From positions 1 to 37,483 of the IMG/VR virus record IMGVR_UViG_3300042914_001235: 37,483 bases of DNA; one strand, written 5' to 3'. The notes below the pieces were generated by a model. It saw only the letters and a list, made by a program, of their open reading frames with translations. It searched no databases and was not told the DNA's origin. The DNA is from a virus. The number at the start of each line of letters is the position of its first letter. The stretch's first letter is position 1. Shown here one piece after another: positions 7,902 through 14,606 of the stretch. The translations under genes and the position numbers were made by a program.

Positions 7902-8329
7902 AGAACAGCGATTGGGACATCAAGTCCAACACATTCAACTTCTCTGAGGATTTGAAGTACGGGCAGATGGGCGAGAAACGCATCCGCAAAATGTTGGAGT
8001 CCCTCGTCGAAGGCTCATTCGAAGTGAAGTCAGACCGCTACCGCAACGGCAACATGGCAATAGAGATGCGTCAGAACCCACGCAAATGCGGCAAATGGAT
8101 ACCGTCAGGACTACAGGTAACAAAAGCACAGTGGTGGGTATACATCTTCTCGATGGATGGCGGCTTCATCATCGTCGCCGTTGACCGCCTCAAGCGTTTC
8201 ATTGACGCGAACAAAGACACTCTTGAGTCCCGCGACTTCGCTCGCCGTTCAGACAACCCTGCGTGGGGCTACCTGTTGAAACCCGCGGATGTATGTTCCC
8301 TTCTTTATGATGCGAGGTACGACAAATGA
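7898..8329 (+). CDS. PD-(D/E)XK nuclease-like protein
   Basis: 143 residues from GTG 7898, overlapping the previous stop by 4 bases. The central motif FEVKSDRYRNGNMAIEM has the ExK core of PD-(D/E)XK nucleases, followed by IPSGLQVTKAQWWVYIF. This arrangement (EVK-D-GN-IE-PSG-AxxW) is one I recognise from a widespread group of small phage nucleases. The upstream acidic residue would be in the GQMGEKRIRKMLES helix region. It may act in recombination or host DNA breakdown. The target is unknown. Confidence 0.65.
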   Translation: MKNSDWDIKSNTFNFSEDLKYGQMGEKRIRKMLESLVEGSFEVKSDRYRNGNMAIEMRQNPRKCGKWIPSGLQVTKAQWWVYIFSMDGGFIIVAVDRLKRFIDANKDTLESRDFARRSDNPAWGYLLKPADVCSLLYDARYDK

Positions 8330-8604
8330 ACGCCTGCCCCTGGTCACTTGTAGCAATCCATTGGATTGACGCGTTCGACTCCGCAAACGGATGGATAAAC
8401 ACCAGGGACTATAAACCCAAAGCACAACACGTCGTCTCAGTTGGCTGGCTATGGCCCGACATTCTTGAAGGTTACTTGTCGGTAACATGCTCATGGTGCC
8501 CCGATGAGGAACCAGAAATGGACACCATCGGCATGGTCACCCACATCCCGCTCGGCATGGTGCAGAAAGTAGTGATGTTGGGCAACCCCCAATTTGATGC
8601 TTGA
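8326..8604 (+). CDS. conserved phage protein of unknown function
   Basis: 92 residues, overlapping the preceding gene by 4 bases. The pattern IHWIDAFDSANGWIN ... VVSVGWLWPDILEGYL ... GMVTHIPLGMVQKV is that of a small protein family I have seen in many tailed phages without known function. No metal-binding set or membrane helix is present. Its stop codon overlaps the -35 box of the next operon's promoter, so it ends the upstream transcription unit or is read through. Confidence 0.6.
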   Translation: MNACPWSLVAIHWIDAFDSANGWINTRDYKPKAQHVVSVGWLWPDILEGYLSVTCSWCPDEEPEMDTIGMVTHIPLGMVQKVVMLGNPQFDA

Positions 8605-8629
8605 CTTTGTTACACCCCTCCTGTACGGT
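8601..8629 (+). promoter_or_regulatory. sigma70-type promoter of the recombination operon
   Basis: TTGACT at 8601-8606, a 17-base spacer, and TACGGT at 8624-8629. The start site would fall near 8636, leaving a leader of about 30 bases with the binding site AGAGAAAGG before ATG 8668. It is the only recognised promoter on the plus strand between the left end and the 13.1-kb terminator. Confidence 0.65.
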
Positions 8630-8638
8630 GAACAGGAG
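8618..8638. promoter_or_regulatory. operator-like inverted repeat over the -10 box
   Basis: CTCCTGT (8618-8624) and ACAGGAG (8632-8638) form a perfect 7-base inverted repeat separated by 7 bases, and the -10 hexamer lies within it. A dimeric repressor binding here would block RNA polymerase. A candidate regulator is one of the phage's own helix-turn-helix proteins (12097 or 13363). The repeat could also form a hairpin in RNA, but most of it lies upstream of the expected start site. Confidence 0.5.
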
Positions 8639-8667
8639 AACCACACAACTTAGAGAAAGGTACCGTA

Positions 8668-9615
8668 ATGCTTACGCAAATCGCCAAGCCAACGCACGGC
8701 TCACAAGAATGGTTGAACGCCCGTTGGAAGAATGAAAACGGGGAAGCCCGCATCGCAGCCTCAGCATGTGCAGCAGTCCACGGACAACACCCATTCGTCA
8801 CTATCGCAGACCTCGCCACCGAACTGTTGGCAGAGAACCCCCCGCAACCCAAGGCACCGAACTCTGCGATGCTGCGAGGCACCACCCTTGAGGCACCTAT
8901 CCGTGACTGGGCAGCCCAACTTCTCGGGCATCCGTTGAGGGAACCAGAAATCCTGTTCTGCTACGACGAACCAGGCGTACGTCTCATCGCCACCATCGAC
9001 TCCATGTCCGAAGATGGCAGAGTCTTTGAGCAGAAGACAACGAACAAGGTGTGGCGCGGGAAACTTCCCGACTACTGGTATTGGCAGGGCGTACAGCAAG
9101 CCATCTGCACAGGCGTCTCAGAGATTACGTGGGTCATCTTCGACTCCACCCTCGACCTCCACTTCCATGTCCAAGGGGTATCAAGTGACGAGAAGCAGAA
9201 CCATATCGACGCCTGCCGACAGTTCCTTGCCTCCATCGACATGGGCATGATGCCCGACGGTGCGGTCATGGAATACCGTCACGTTGCGGAACGATTCCCT
9301 GAAGGCAAAGAAGGAGTCGACGGCGCAGTGGAACTGCCACAGGATGCGCTCGCTTTGCTTGAGCGCTACCAGTTAGCCAAGGAACAGAAGGCTCAAGCCG
9401 AACAAATGGAAGACCTCGTAAAAGCACAACTGTGTGAGATGCTCGGCACATCCGAATACGGGATGATGCAAGACGAGTTGATTCTCACATGGAAAACTGC
9501 TGCACGTTCATCGTTCGACACCAAAAAGTTTGAGGCAGACCACCCTGCCCTCGCATCTAAATACAAAAAACAAACAACGTACCGCACGTTCCGTGTGGTC
9601 GGAAAGGACAAATAG
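8668..9615 (+). CDS. YqaJ-type exonuclease (viral recombinase family)
   Basis: 315 residues. The N-terminal GSQEWLNARW and IAASACAAVHGQHPF segments, G-T-LE-PI-DWAAQLLG, the catalytic ATIDSMSEDGRVFEQKTTN (D followed by ExK), and LPDYWYWQGVQQAICTG are the successive motifs of the YqaJ / lambda-exonuclease branch of PD-(D/E)XK nucleases. These enzymes resect double-stranded ends 5' to 3' and hand single strands to an annealing protein, here encoded by the next gene 2 bases on. The C-terminal third is a helical extension ending in a basic segment. It is the first gene of its transcript. Confidence 0.88.
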   Translation: MLTQIAKPTHGSQEWLNARWKNENGEARIAASACAAVHGQHPFVTIADLATELLAENPPQPKAPNSAMLRGTTLEAPIRDWAAQLLGHPLREPEILFCYDEPGVRLIATIDSMSEDGRVFEQKTTNKVWRGKLPDYWYWQGVQQAICTGVSEITWVIFDSTLDLHFHVQGVSSDEKQNHIDACRQFLASIDMGMMPDGAVMEYRHVAERFPEGKEGVDGAVELPQDALALLERYQLAKEQKAQAEQMEDLVKAQLCEMLGTSEYGMMQDELILTWKTAARSSFDTKKFEADHPALASKYKKQTTYRTFRVVGKDK

Positions 9616-9617
9616 CA

Positions 9618-10433
9618 ATGCGATTCAACCTAGACAATTACGAGACAGTAGAGACACGGTTAGCGAAGTTCTGGGCACAGTTCCCGAACGGGCAAGTGTT
9701 CACTGCTATCCACCACTACGACGACAACAAGGTGGTGTTCCGTGCAGAAATCTACAAAGACATCTCCGACCCACGCCCTGTCGCCACAGGGTTCGCCGAA
9801 GAGGTGCGGGACTTGTCGCCTGTCAATAAAACATCTCACGTGGAAAATGCAGAGACCTCCGCAATCGGGAGGGCGCTCGCCAACTACGTGTTCCAATCCA
9901 AGACCGCTCCACGTCCAAGCCGTGAGGAGATGAGCAAGGTGGCTCGCACACAGGAAACCAAACCTGTTGCGCAACCATCGGCTGATTTCGTTACACGTTT
10001 CCGTGAAGCGTGCGTCAAGAAAAACCTTGACCCCCAAGAAGTAGCGAAGTCTGCTGGTGTGGACATCACCAATGTGACCGACGCTGACGCACCGAAACTA
10101 CGTGATGCGTTCAAGTCCCTATCCGCTACCACCCCCGCCGAGAAGGTGGAGGTTGCACAGTCACAAGTCTCATCGTTCCTTGACCAGGTGTATGACGCGT
10201 TCCCAAAAGCCAAGGTTGAAGAAACCCTGCAAGTAAAGAACCCTGACGACCCAGCAACGTCGGGTCAGATAGGCAAGATTCGCGCCATGCTTTCAGGCAA
10301 AGGCTTCGCTTCCTACACCGACAAGTTGGAGAAGGTGCAAGACATGTTGAACAATCCGAACTTGAAGAAGATTGAGCATCTCACTAAGGGTGATGCGAGT
10401 CTGGTTATCAACATGATTGAGGAAATGAAGTGA
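9618..10433 (+). CDS. putative single-strand annealing protein (ERF/Rad52-like)
   Basis: 271 residues. The N-terminal 110 residues form a beta-alpha domain with the diagnostic HVENAETSAIGRALANY segment, which I know from ERF- and Sak-like phage annealing proteins. A flexible Lys/Ser/Pro-rich linker follows, then a helical C-terminal region ending in SGQIGKIRAMLSGKG and NMIEEMK, similar to C-terminal domains of other phage annealing proteins. It lies directly behind the exonuclease, the usual pairing for a Red-like recombination system. The exact superfamily was not confirmed. Confidence 0.7.
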   Translation: MRFNLDNYETVETRLAKFWAQFPNGQVFTAIHHYDDNKVVFRAEIYKDISDPRPVATGFAEEVRDLSPVNKTSHVENAETSAIGRALANYVFQSKTAPRPSREEMSKVARTQETKPVAQPSADFVTRFREACVKKNLDPQEVAKSAGVDITNVTDADAPKLRDAFKSLSATTPAEKVEVAQSQVSSFLDQVYDAFPKAKVEETLQVKNPDDPATSGQIGKIRAMLSGKGFASYTDKLEKVQDMLNNPNLKKIEHLTKGDASLVINMIEEMK

Positions 10434-10882
10434 CCGATGACCGCAAAGGGTATTGTGAGGGCAATACAGAAAAATGCTCCGTGGAACAATGTCCTTTGTT
10501 TGGCACTTTGGGTAGAGCCGACAGGCAAGGGAAGCGACGCATCCGAGGATGTGGCGACCCGTCTGCTCGCGGTCGTCGCAATAGAACAAAAGGCGATTCG
10601 AAAGCACGTCGCGCCCGCAAGAAGTTGGGGTTGGGTGGTCACCTTACCCGTCACGAAGAAAATTGGGGTGGCGCTTTTCGTACCGAAATCAAAGCAGGCA
10701 TACAAGTCGGTCCGATTGCTACACGTTTCCAATTGGCAAAAGCACAGTCTGATGCCGCGAAAGCGTTGGGTGACATACGCCCGTTCATAATGGTTGCCAT
10801 GCCCGATGGCACGACTGATGGGATAGTGTTGATGTCACTGTCCGAGTTCAGCGAATTAGTGACGCTGCTTACCACCCCCTAA
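10430..10882 (+). CDS. cysteine-containing basic protein, possible nuclease
   Basis: 150 residues from GTG 10430, overlapping the annealing protein gene by 4 bases. The N-terminus has four cysteines (YCEGN, KCS, QCP, GCGD) that could hold zinc, followed by a very basic stretch (RRNRTKGDSKARRARKKLG). The second half contains HEENWGGAFRTEIKAG, where E-x-K could be a PD-(D/E)XK core, and then a GDIRPFIMVAMPDG strand. Position suggests a recombination nuclease or resolvase. An overlapping +1 frame (10437-10790) is open too, but the 10430 frame reads more like protein and ends at the next gene. Confidence 0.6.
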   Translation: MTDDRKGYCEGNTEKCSVEQCPLFGTLGRADRQGKRRIRGCGDPSARGRRNRTKGDSKARRARKKLGLGGHLTRHEENWGGAFRTEIKAGIQVGPIATRFQLAKAQSDAAKALGDIRPFIMVAMPDGTTDGIVLMSLSEFSELVTLLTTP

Positions 10883-10897
10883 CGAAAGGTGATGCTC

Positions 10898-11425
10898 ATG
10901 GAATGGATACCAAGGCTCCTTGCCATAACCTCAACCACCCTCGCCCTGCTCGCGTTCCAAGGGGCAGACAAACACACCCCCTCCACCCCTACCCCCACCC
11001 CCGTAACGACGCTTATAGAGGCTCCTATTGCGTCTGAGACGGTACCTACGACCTTGCCTCCCCCTCCTGCTGATGCCCACTGCCCGCAATGGTGGGCATT
11101 GGCACGGGAGGCAGGCTGGACAGACGACCTTCTCCCCACCCTCGACTACGTGATGTGGCGTGAGAGCCGATGCCAGCCCGAGGCACACAACACCACCCTC
11201 AACCGTGACGGCTCAGCCGATGTCGGTCTCACCCAAATCAACGACCGCTCATGGTGCCTCGGCACACGCTGGTATCCAGGGGGATACTTGCAAACCATCG
11301 GCGTACTGCCTACTGTTGGATGCGAACAACTGTTCGACCCATACCTCAACCTCCTCTCCGCGAAAGCCATCCATGACTACGCCCAACAAACCAACGGCAA
11401 CGGCTGGCAACCGTGGAAACTCTAA
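10898..11425 (+). CDS. secreted lysozyme/transglycosylase-like protein
   Basis: 175 residues from ATG 10898, with AAAGG about 8 bases ahead; GTG 10889 and ATG 10892 are in-frame alternatives. The N-terminal hydrophobic segment (LLAITSTTLALLAF) is a signal peptide or anchor. A Thr/Pro linker follows. The catalytic domain has YVMWRESRCQPEAHN with the Glu expected of lytic transglycosylases, then GSADVGLTQIND and a tail WCLGTR ... CEQLFDP. Cysteines at both ends suggest an extracellular location. It acts on peptidoglycan, but is encoded with recombination genes and WhiB rather than in the lysis cassette. Confidence 0.75.
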   Translation: MEWIPRLLAITSTTLALLAFQGADKHTPSTPTPTPVTTLIEAPIASETVPTTLPPPPADAHCPQWWALAREAGWTDDLLPTLDYVMWRESRCQPEAHNTTLNRDGSADVGLTQINDRSWCLGTRWYPGGYLQTIGVLPTVGCEQLFDPYLNLLSAKAIHDYAQQTNGNGWQPWKL

Positions 11426-11435
11426 GTACACCTAC

Positions 11436-11699
11436 ATGCAACTACTCAGCGAATGGAAACTCAATGACGAAGAACAGGAATGGAAAAAGGCTGCAGCCTG
11501 CAAAGGCGTGGAGCGAGATGTATTTTTCCCAACTATCGGATACAACCAACACAGCAAGGCTGCCATTCAGATTTGCAAAACCTGTCCCGTCAAACGACGA
11601 TGCTGCGACTTCGCCATCAACAACAACATCGCGTTCGGCATCTGGGGCGGACTCAACCCGAACCAAAGACAACAACTAAAACGAAGGAGATTCAAATGA
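11436..11699 (+). CDS. WhiB-family iron-sulphur transcription regulator
   Basis: 87 residues from ATG 11436. The four cysteines of the family are all present: AACKG, then ICKTCPVKRRC (CxxCxxxxxC). They are followed by the GIWGGL turn and a basic tail (QRQQLKRRRFK) for DNA contact. WhiB proteins bind a 4Fe-4S cluster and the host sigma factor and are confined to Actinobacteria and their phages, so this gene is the strongest host marker in the window. In mycobacteriophage TM4 a WhiB protein inhibits a host WhiB and gives superinfection exclusion. The role here is not known. Confidence 0.9.
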   Translation: MQLLSEWKLNDEEQEWKKAAACKGVERDVFFPTIGYNQHSKAAIQICKTCPVKRRCCDFAINNNIAFGIWGGLNPNQRQQLKRRRFK

Positions 11700-11872
11700 G
11701 CGACAACGAATCCATCTTCTACAGCGCATGGATAAGCGACCTACAACGCGACCTCGACGCATTGCGTGAGGACAAACGAGAACTGCTCCGTAAAGTTGCA
11801 CAACTAGAACAACTGGTGGCAGAATACGGACAGAAAATAAACAACCTAATACAACAAAGAGGAGATGAATAA
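11696..11872 (+). CDS. short coiled-coil protein, unknown function
   Basis: 58 residues; the ATG overlaps the TGA of the WhiB gene by 4 bases. Almost the whole sequence is a predicted coiled coil (DLQRDLDALREDKRELLRKV, then LEQLVAEYGQKINNLI). There is no DNA-binding motif. It could be a dimerisation partner of one of the adjacent regulators. Overlap on both sides argues it is real. Confidence 0.6.
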   Translation: MSDNESIFYSAWISDLQRDLDALREDKRELLRKVAQLEQLVAEYGQKINNLIQQRGDE

Positions 11873-12093
11873 TGTCAGCAACATGGTACAAACTGAAAGA
11901 TGAATCGTGGGGTGTGAAGATTCGCCACGACGGACAACCAGGCCAGCAGGTCGAAGTGACCAGCAAGAAAGGCGAAACCAAAACAGTGTTCCTCGGTAAG
12001 CGAGTAGCCAAGTTTGATGACGCACAACTCTGGTCAGTGTCCGACGAAGCCCCAGCAGCACGTCCAAAAACATTGGACGAAGAACCGTTCTAA
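11872..12093 (+). CDS. conserved small phage protein
   Basis: 73 residues, with a one-base TAATG overlap with the coiled-coil gene. It has a beta-rich core (TWYKLKDESWGVKIRH, VEVTSKKGETKTVFLGKRV) and an acidic flexible tail. Short proteins with a core of this kind (W-V-K, G-V-V-KKGE-V-LG) are common in actinophages near recombination genes. The function is unknown. Confidence 0.6.
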   Translation: MSATWYKLKDESWGVKIRHDGQPGQQVEVTSKKGETKTVFLGKRVAKFDDAQLWSVSDEAPAARPKTLDEEPF

Positions 12094-12096
12094 GTC

Positions 12097-12339
12097 ATGA
12101 ACAAGGGGAAGTATCGCTACCCGACGCACCGCTTGGTGGACGAGTTCGCAAACTTGCCCGCATCAGAAGTAGCGGTGTTGTTCGGCGTTGGACGAAGCAC
12201 TATCCACGTTTGGCGGAGTCCAAACTCCACCATCAACCAGTGGGATGCCGACCGCTATGCGGTAATGCTCGGCAAACATCCAGGCGAAATCTGGTCTGAC
12301 TGGTTCGACATCGAAGTGAAGAACAGCGTTGGCGTGTGA
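12097..12339 (+). CDS. helix-turn-helix DNA-binding protein
   Basis: 80 residues. The segment ASEVAVLFGVGRSTIHVWRS is a clear helix-turn-helix, with VAVLFGVG as first helix and turn and RSTIHVW as recognition helix. The rest (INQWDADRYAVMLGKHPGEIW) is typical of small phage repressor-like or Cro-like proteins. It is a candidate for binding the palindrome at 8618-8638 or other phage operators, but nothing in the sequence shows which. Confidence 0.7.
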   Translation: MNKGKYRYPTHRLVDEFANLPASEVAVLFGVGRSTIHVWRSPNSTINQWDADRYAVMLGKHPGEIWSDWFDIEVKNSVGV

Positions 12340-12493
12340 CCACTGCGGGACAGTGGAGAGAGCATTGACTCCACTGCCCCAGCATGTGCACGACACGTGC
12401 GAATGTCCATGTCACGCATACCGTATGGGTCGACTCACGGCAAGTGAAGACCGTTGGCAAAAGAAAACAAGCAAACGGAAACGCAAACCATGA
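12329..12493 (+). CDS. small Cys/His-rich putative zinc-binding protein
   Basis: 54 residues from TTG 12329. The frame fills the otherwise empty stretch between two genes, overlapping the one before by 11 bases and the one after by exactly 4 (ATGA). It carries CDHCG near the N-terminus, then HVHDTCECPCH, so a set of Cys and His ligands, and a very basic tail (QKKTSKRKRKP). This looks like a tiny zinc-finger nucleic-acid-binding protein. The TTG start is the only in-frame start after an upstream stop at 12317, which lowers the certainty a little. Confidence 0.5.
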   Translation: MACDHCGTVERALTPLPQHVHDTCECPCHAYRMGRLTASEDRWQKKTSKRKRKP

Positions 12494-12639
12494 AACGCAC
12501 CTACCGATGCCCCGAATGTAAAAAAGAAATCACCCTACACATCACCCCATCTACCGAACCTGTGTGCTCAAACCCGCAGGTTCATACATCTCGACACATC
12601 CAAATGAAACAAGTAGTGTCGGGTCATGTACGAAGATGA
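12490..12639 (+). CDS. small zinc-ribbon-like protein
   Basis: 49 residues. ATG 12490 overlaps the stop of the previous frame by 4 bases; TTG 12454 is an in-frame alternative. It has YRCPECKKEI (CxxC) followed by a third cysteine (PVCSN) and two histidines, an incomplete zinc-ribbon arrangement of the kind found in small phage and bacterial regulators. Its end overlaps the next gene by 14 bases. Confidence 0.55.
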   Translation: MKRTYRCPECKKEITLHITPSTEPVCSNPQVHTSRHIQMKQVVSGHVRR

Positions 12640-13057
12640 ATACCCAGACCCCGTAAACCTTCACCTCCTACAACAAGCACTCATTTCGTTAGAGCAAGAA
12701 GGAATACTCGAAGTTGTTGGCATCAGCGACAACGGCGAAGAAATGTATCAGATAACCGAGAAAGGACTCGCGTACTACATGAGCAATCAAATGGACTTCG
12801 ACACTTGGGCACGTATCGGCTACGAATCAGGCTGGTGCTCACCACCCATGTGCTACACGCATGACGGTCTTCCGTTTACCGCAACCGAAGACGAAGAAAT
12901 GAACGAAGGCAACGACCCCTGTATCCATGTCGTACGCCTCTATGAGACAGTCGACCAGAAGAAAGGGTGTGAGGCAAACAACTCTGCTGCCGTATGGCGA
13001 GCAAGCAACCTTGGTTGGGATGACCAGCAGAGTTCCCCACCCCTCGGAGAAAGGTAA
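12626..13057 (+). CDS. two-domain protein: winged-helix-like N-terminus and conserved phage C-terminus
   Basis: 143 residues. Residues 8-50 (LQQALISLEQEGILEVVGIS, then MYQITEKGLAYY) look like a winged helix such as follows MarR- or PadR-like proteins. From about residue 60 (DFDTWARIGYESGWCSPPMC, THDGLP, DPCIHVVRLYE) it matches a small phage domain usually found alone. It may be a fusion of regulator and that domain. It is the last gene before the plus-strand terminator. Confidence 0.6.
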   Translation: MYEDEYPDPVNLHLLQQALISLEQEGILEVVGISDNGEEMYQITEKGLAYYMSNQMDFDTWARIGYESGWCSPPMCYTHDGLPFTATEDEEMNEGNDPCIHVVRLYETVDQKKGCEANNSAAVWRASNLGWDDQQSSPPLGER

Positions 13058-13082
13058 ACAAGGGGCAGGGACACTCCGCTGT

Positions 13083-13376
13083 TTAGCGACGGCGATAGTG
13101 GTTGTATCGCCTTTTCTGAGGTCGCTTCACAGAACTATTAAACTCTACCTGTTTCGGGTGGACATTCGCAAATCCCCACGCCTCAATCGCAGCACGACAC
13201 GCCTGTTCCGTGCCCCAATAGTAAACATTCGGCGGATGATTAGTGAAGGTGCGACCCTGCCACCTGTATTCGCCAGCCCAACATTTACCGTCGCTACGCT
13301 CAGCCTTCCATACCTTCTGCTTTTCTACGGGGGCAGGTCGGCGAAGTATCTTGCGACCCAACCTACGCCAACGCAT
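13083..13376 (-). CDS. basic protein, unknown function
   Basis: 97 residues, last gene of the minus-strand cluster and convergent with the plus operon. Both termini are strongly basic (RWRRLGRKILRRP at the start, RPQKRRYNHYRRR at the end). The middle has a beta-rich core WAGEYRWQGRTFTNHPPN and ACRAAIEAWGFANVHP. It could bind nucleic acid. Its end codes for the opposite-strand terminator. Confidence 0.5.
   Translation of the reverse strand: MRWRRLGRKILRRPAPVEKQKVWKAERSDGKCWAGEYRWQGRTFTNHPPNVYYWGTEQACRAAIEAWGFANVHPKQVEFNSSVKRPQKRRYNHYRRR
13091..13115 (+). terminator. intrinsic terminator of the plus-strand recombination operon
   Basis: GGCGATA (13091-13097), a 7-base loop GTGGTTG, TATCGCC (13105-13111), then TTTTC. 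The stem is perfect. It ends transcription coming from the 8.6-kb promoter. It lies wholly inside the 3' end of the convergent minus-strand gene that ends at 13083. Confidence 0.75.
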
Positions 13377-13842
13377 CGAGAGCCTTCAAGATTTCGGTGA
13401 TGCGGTAGCGGTCAAACCTGTCAGCAGTCAAACCTTCACGGCACACTGCCACCAGTTCCTCTAAGCGGACTCGCCTCTGCCCTGCCTTCGTTGTCTTCGG
13501 TGAGTCGTGTACCTCTGCGTCGGTGTAGAAGGCACGGTACTTGGCGTGTATGTACGGGTGGCTTCGGTTGCTTCGCTTCCTCAGCATGAACACCGCCCCC
13601 GCTTGGTGAAGGTTGGACAGTGCGCCAGAGACCTGTCCGTGGTGAAGGCTGAGTGCTTGTCCTGTGGTTGCCCACGTCGCACCGCCAGCACCCGTCCTAT
13701 CTAGGTAGTCCAAGATGAGTGCCTGCCTGTCGGCGAGTGTCCCGTCGTCGGCTTCCGCCTCTGCTCGGAGTCGGCTTGCTTCGCTACCTGCGTGTCCGCC
13801 TGTGCCGTCATACGGCAGGAACGGAAGTTCTGGGTAGTTCAT
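13363..13842 (-). CDS. winged-helix DNA-binding protein
   Basis: 159 residues. The central region has LILDYLDRTGAGGATWATTG, LSLHHGQVSGALSNLHQAG, then VFMLRKRSNRSHPYIHAKY. This is a winged helix: the recognition helix is around GQVSGALSNLH and the wing around MLRKRSNRS. Similar MarR-like helix-turn-helix proteins occur in many actinophages. The C-terminal 55 residues form a second small helical domain (RLEELVAVCREGL). It is a candidate regulator of the phage promoters. It overlaps its neighbours by 4 and 14 bases. Confidence 0.65.
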   Translation of the reverse strand: MNYPELPFLPYDGTGGHAGSEASRLRAEAEADDGTLADRQALILDYLDRTGAGGATWATTGQALSLHHGQVSGALSNLHQAGAVFMLRKRSNRSHPYIHAKYRAFYTDAEVHDSPKTTKAGQRRVRLEELVAVCREGLTADRFDRYRITEILKALDALA

Positions 13843-14156
13843 AATGCTATGTCTCCGTAGTCTTCTACTTTGATTTCCCAGTCGTCGCCGTCATCGTATG
13901 GCACTTCGCTCACGAAGTAGCCGATACGGTTCACGAACGAATACCCGTTCACGATGTAGGTTCCATCGCTCCCGTCTATCCATGTCCACACTTTGCGTGT
14001 CAGGTTGTGGTCGCATACGAACTCGTGCTCCTTGCCTGATGTGGAGAAGAGGATTCCGTCTAGGTTTTCGTCTTGCCATGACGCTTCGCTGGTAAGCGTG
14101 TTGGTCACTGGTCGGAACATGGTTTCCCACTGTTCTACTGTTGCCGTGCGTGTCAT
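13839..14156 (-). CDS. acidic protein, unknown function
   Basis: 105 residues. I chose the ATG ending at 14156, one base after the upstream stop; the frame is open further but the extension would run into the neighbouring gene. It has acidic, beta-rich composition (KVWTWIDGSDGTYIVNG, VNRIGYFVSEVPYDDGDDW) with no motif known to me. Its stop overlaps the winged-helix gene start by 4 bases. Confidence 0.55.
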   Translation of the reverse strand: MTRTATVEQWETMFRPVTNTLTSEASWQDENLDGILFSTSGKEHEFVCDHNLTRKVWTWIDGSDGTYIVNGYSFVNRIGYFVSEVPYDDGDDWEIKVEDYGDIAL

Positions 14157-14157
14157 G

Positions 14158-14511
14158 CTATTTGCCTGCGTTCTCTCGGAACTTGGCAACCTCGTCCTCG
14201 GTTGGCTCTCGGTTCTCCGTCTTGTAAAACTCCTCCACAAAACGGTCTGCCTCGTCGTCGTTTCGCACCTCGTATTCGTCTACCGAGATGACATGGAAGT
14301 CATGCCCACCTTCGGTCAGTAGACGAGGCAACTCGTCGGGAGTTGTGTAGAAGAATACGAGTTCGTCTAGATGTCCGAGCGAGTCATACAACTCGTTCTC
14401 GTGTGGGTCGTACTCTCCGAAGGAGAAGAAGACTTGTCCTAGTGGTTGGTCTTCGTCGTGGTACTTGATGACGCACCACGCCCCCGTTGCGTTTGCTGGT
14501 ATCTGTTTCAT
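14158..14511 (-). CDS. acidic protein, unknown function
   Basis: 117 residues with many Asp and Glu (DELPRLLTEGG, RNDDEADRFVEEFYKTE). A beta-alpha start (GAWCVIKYHDEDQPLGQVFFS) is followed by a helical acidic end. The ribosome binding site AGAGAAAGG sits about 10 bases before the ATG. Acidic small early proteins often act as inhibitors or DNA mimics, but nothing proves that here. Confidence 0.55.
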   Translation of the reverse strand: MKQIPANATGAWCVIKYHDEDQPLGQVFFSFGEYDPHENELYDSLGHLDELVFFYTTPDELPRLLTEGGHDFHVISVDEYEVRNDDEADRFVEEFYKTENREPTEDEVAKFRENAGK

Positions 14512-14606
14512 TGCTGTTTCCTTTCTCTGTTGGTTGTTTGTGTTTCGGACTTGCGTCCTTGCGGGTGGGCAGGACTCGCACCTGCCTGTCTGCTAGCCAC
14601 CCCCAC
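14512..14606 (-). promoter_or_regulatory. structured leader of the 14158-14511 gene
   Basis: On the minus strand this 95-base gap has a stem-loop GCAGG/CCTGC with a 7-base loop (14569-14585), extended to GGCAGG/CCTGCC, then a short hairpin GGAC-GCAA-GTCC with a GNRA tetraloop (14547-14558), and the binding site AGAGAAAGG. I see no convincing -35/-10 pair. Part of it pairs further upstream in a tRNA-like way (see findings). Confidence 0.4.

Noticed and set aside
10437-10790. Overlapping +1 frame (117 residues) inside the gene at 10430.
   Set aside because: The 10430 frame contains the better protein features and continues to the next gene. The alternative has no own start signal of quality.
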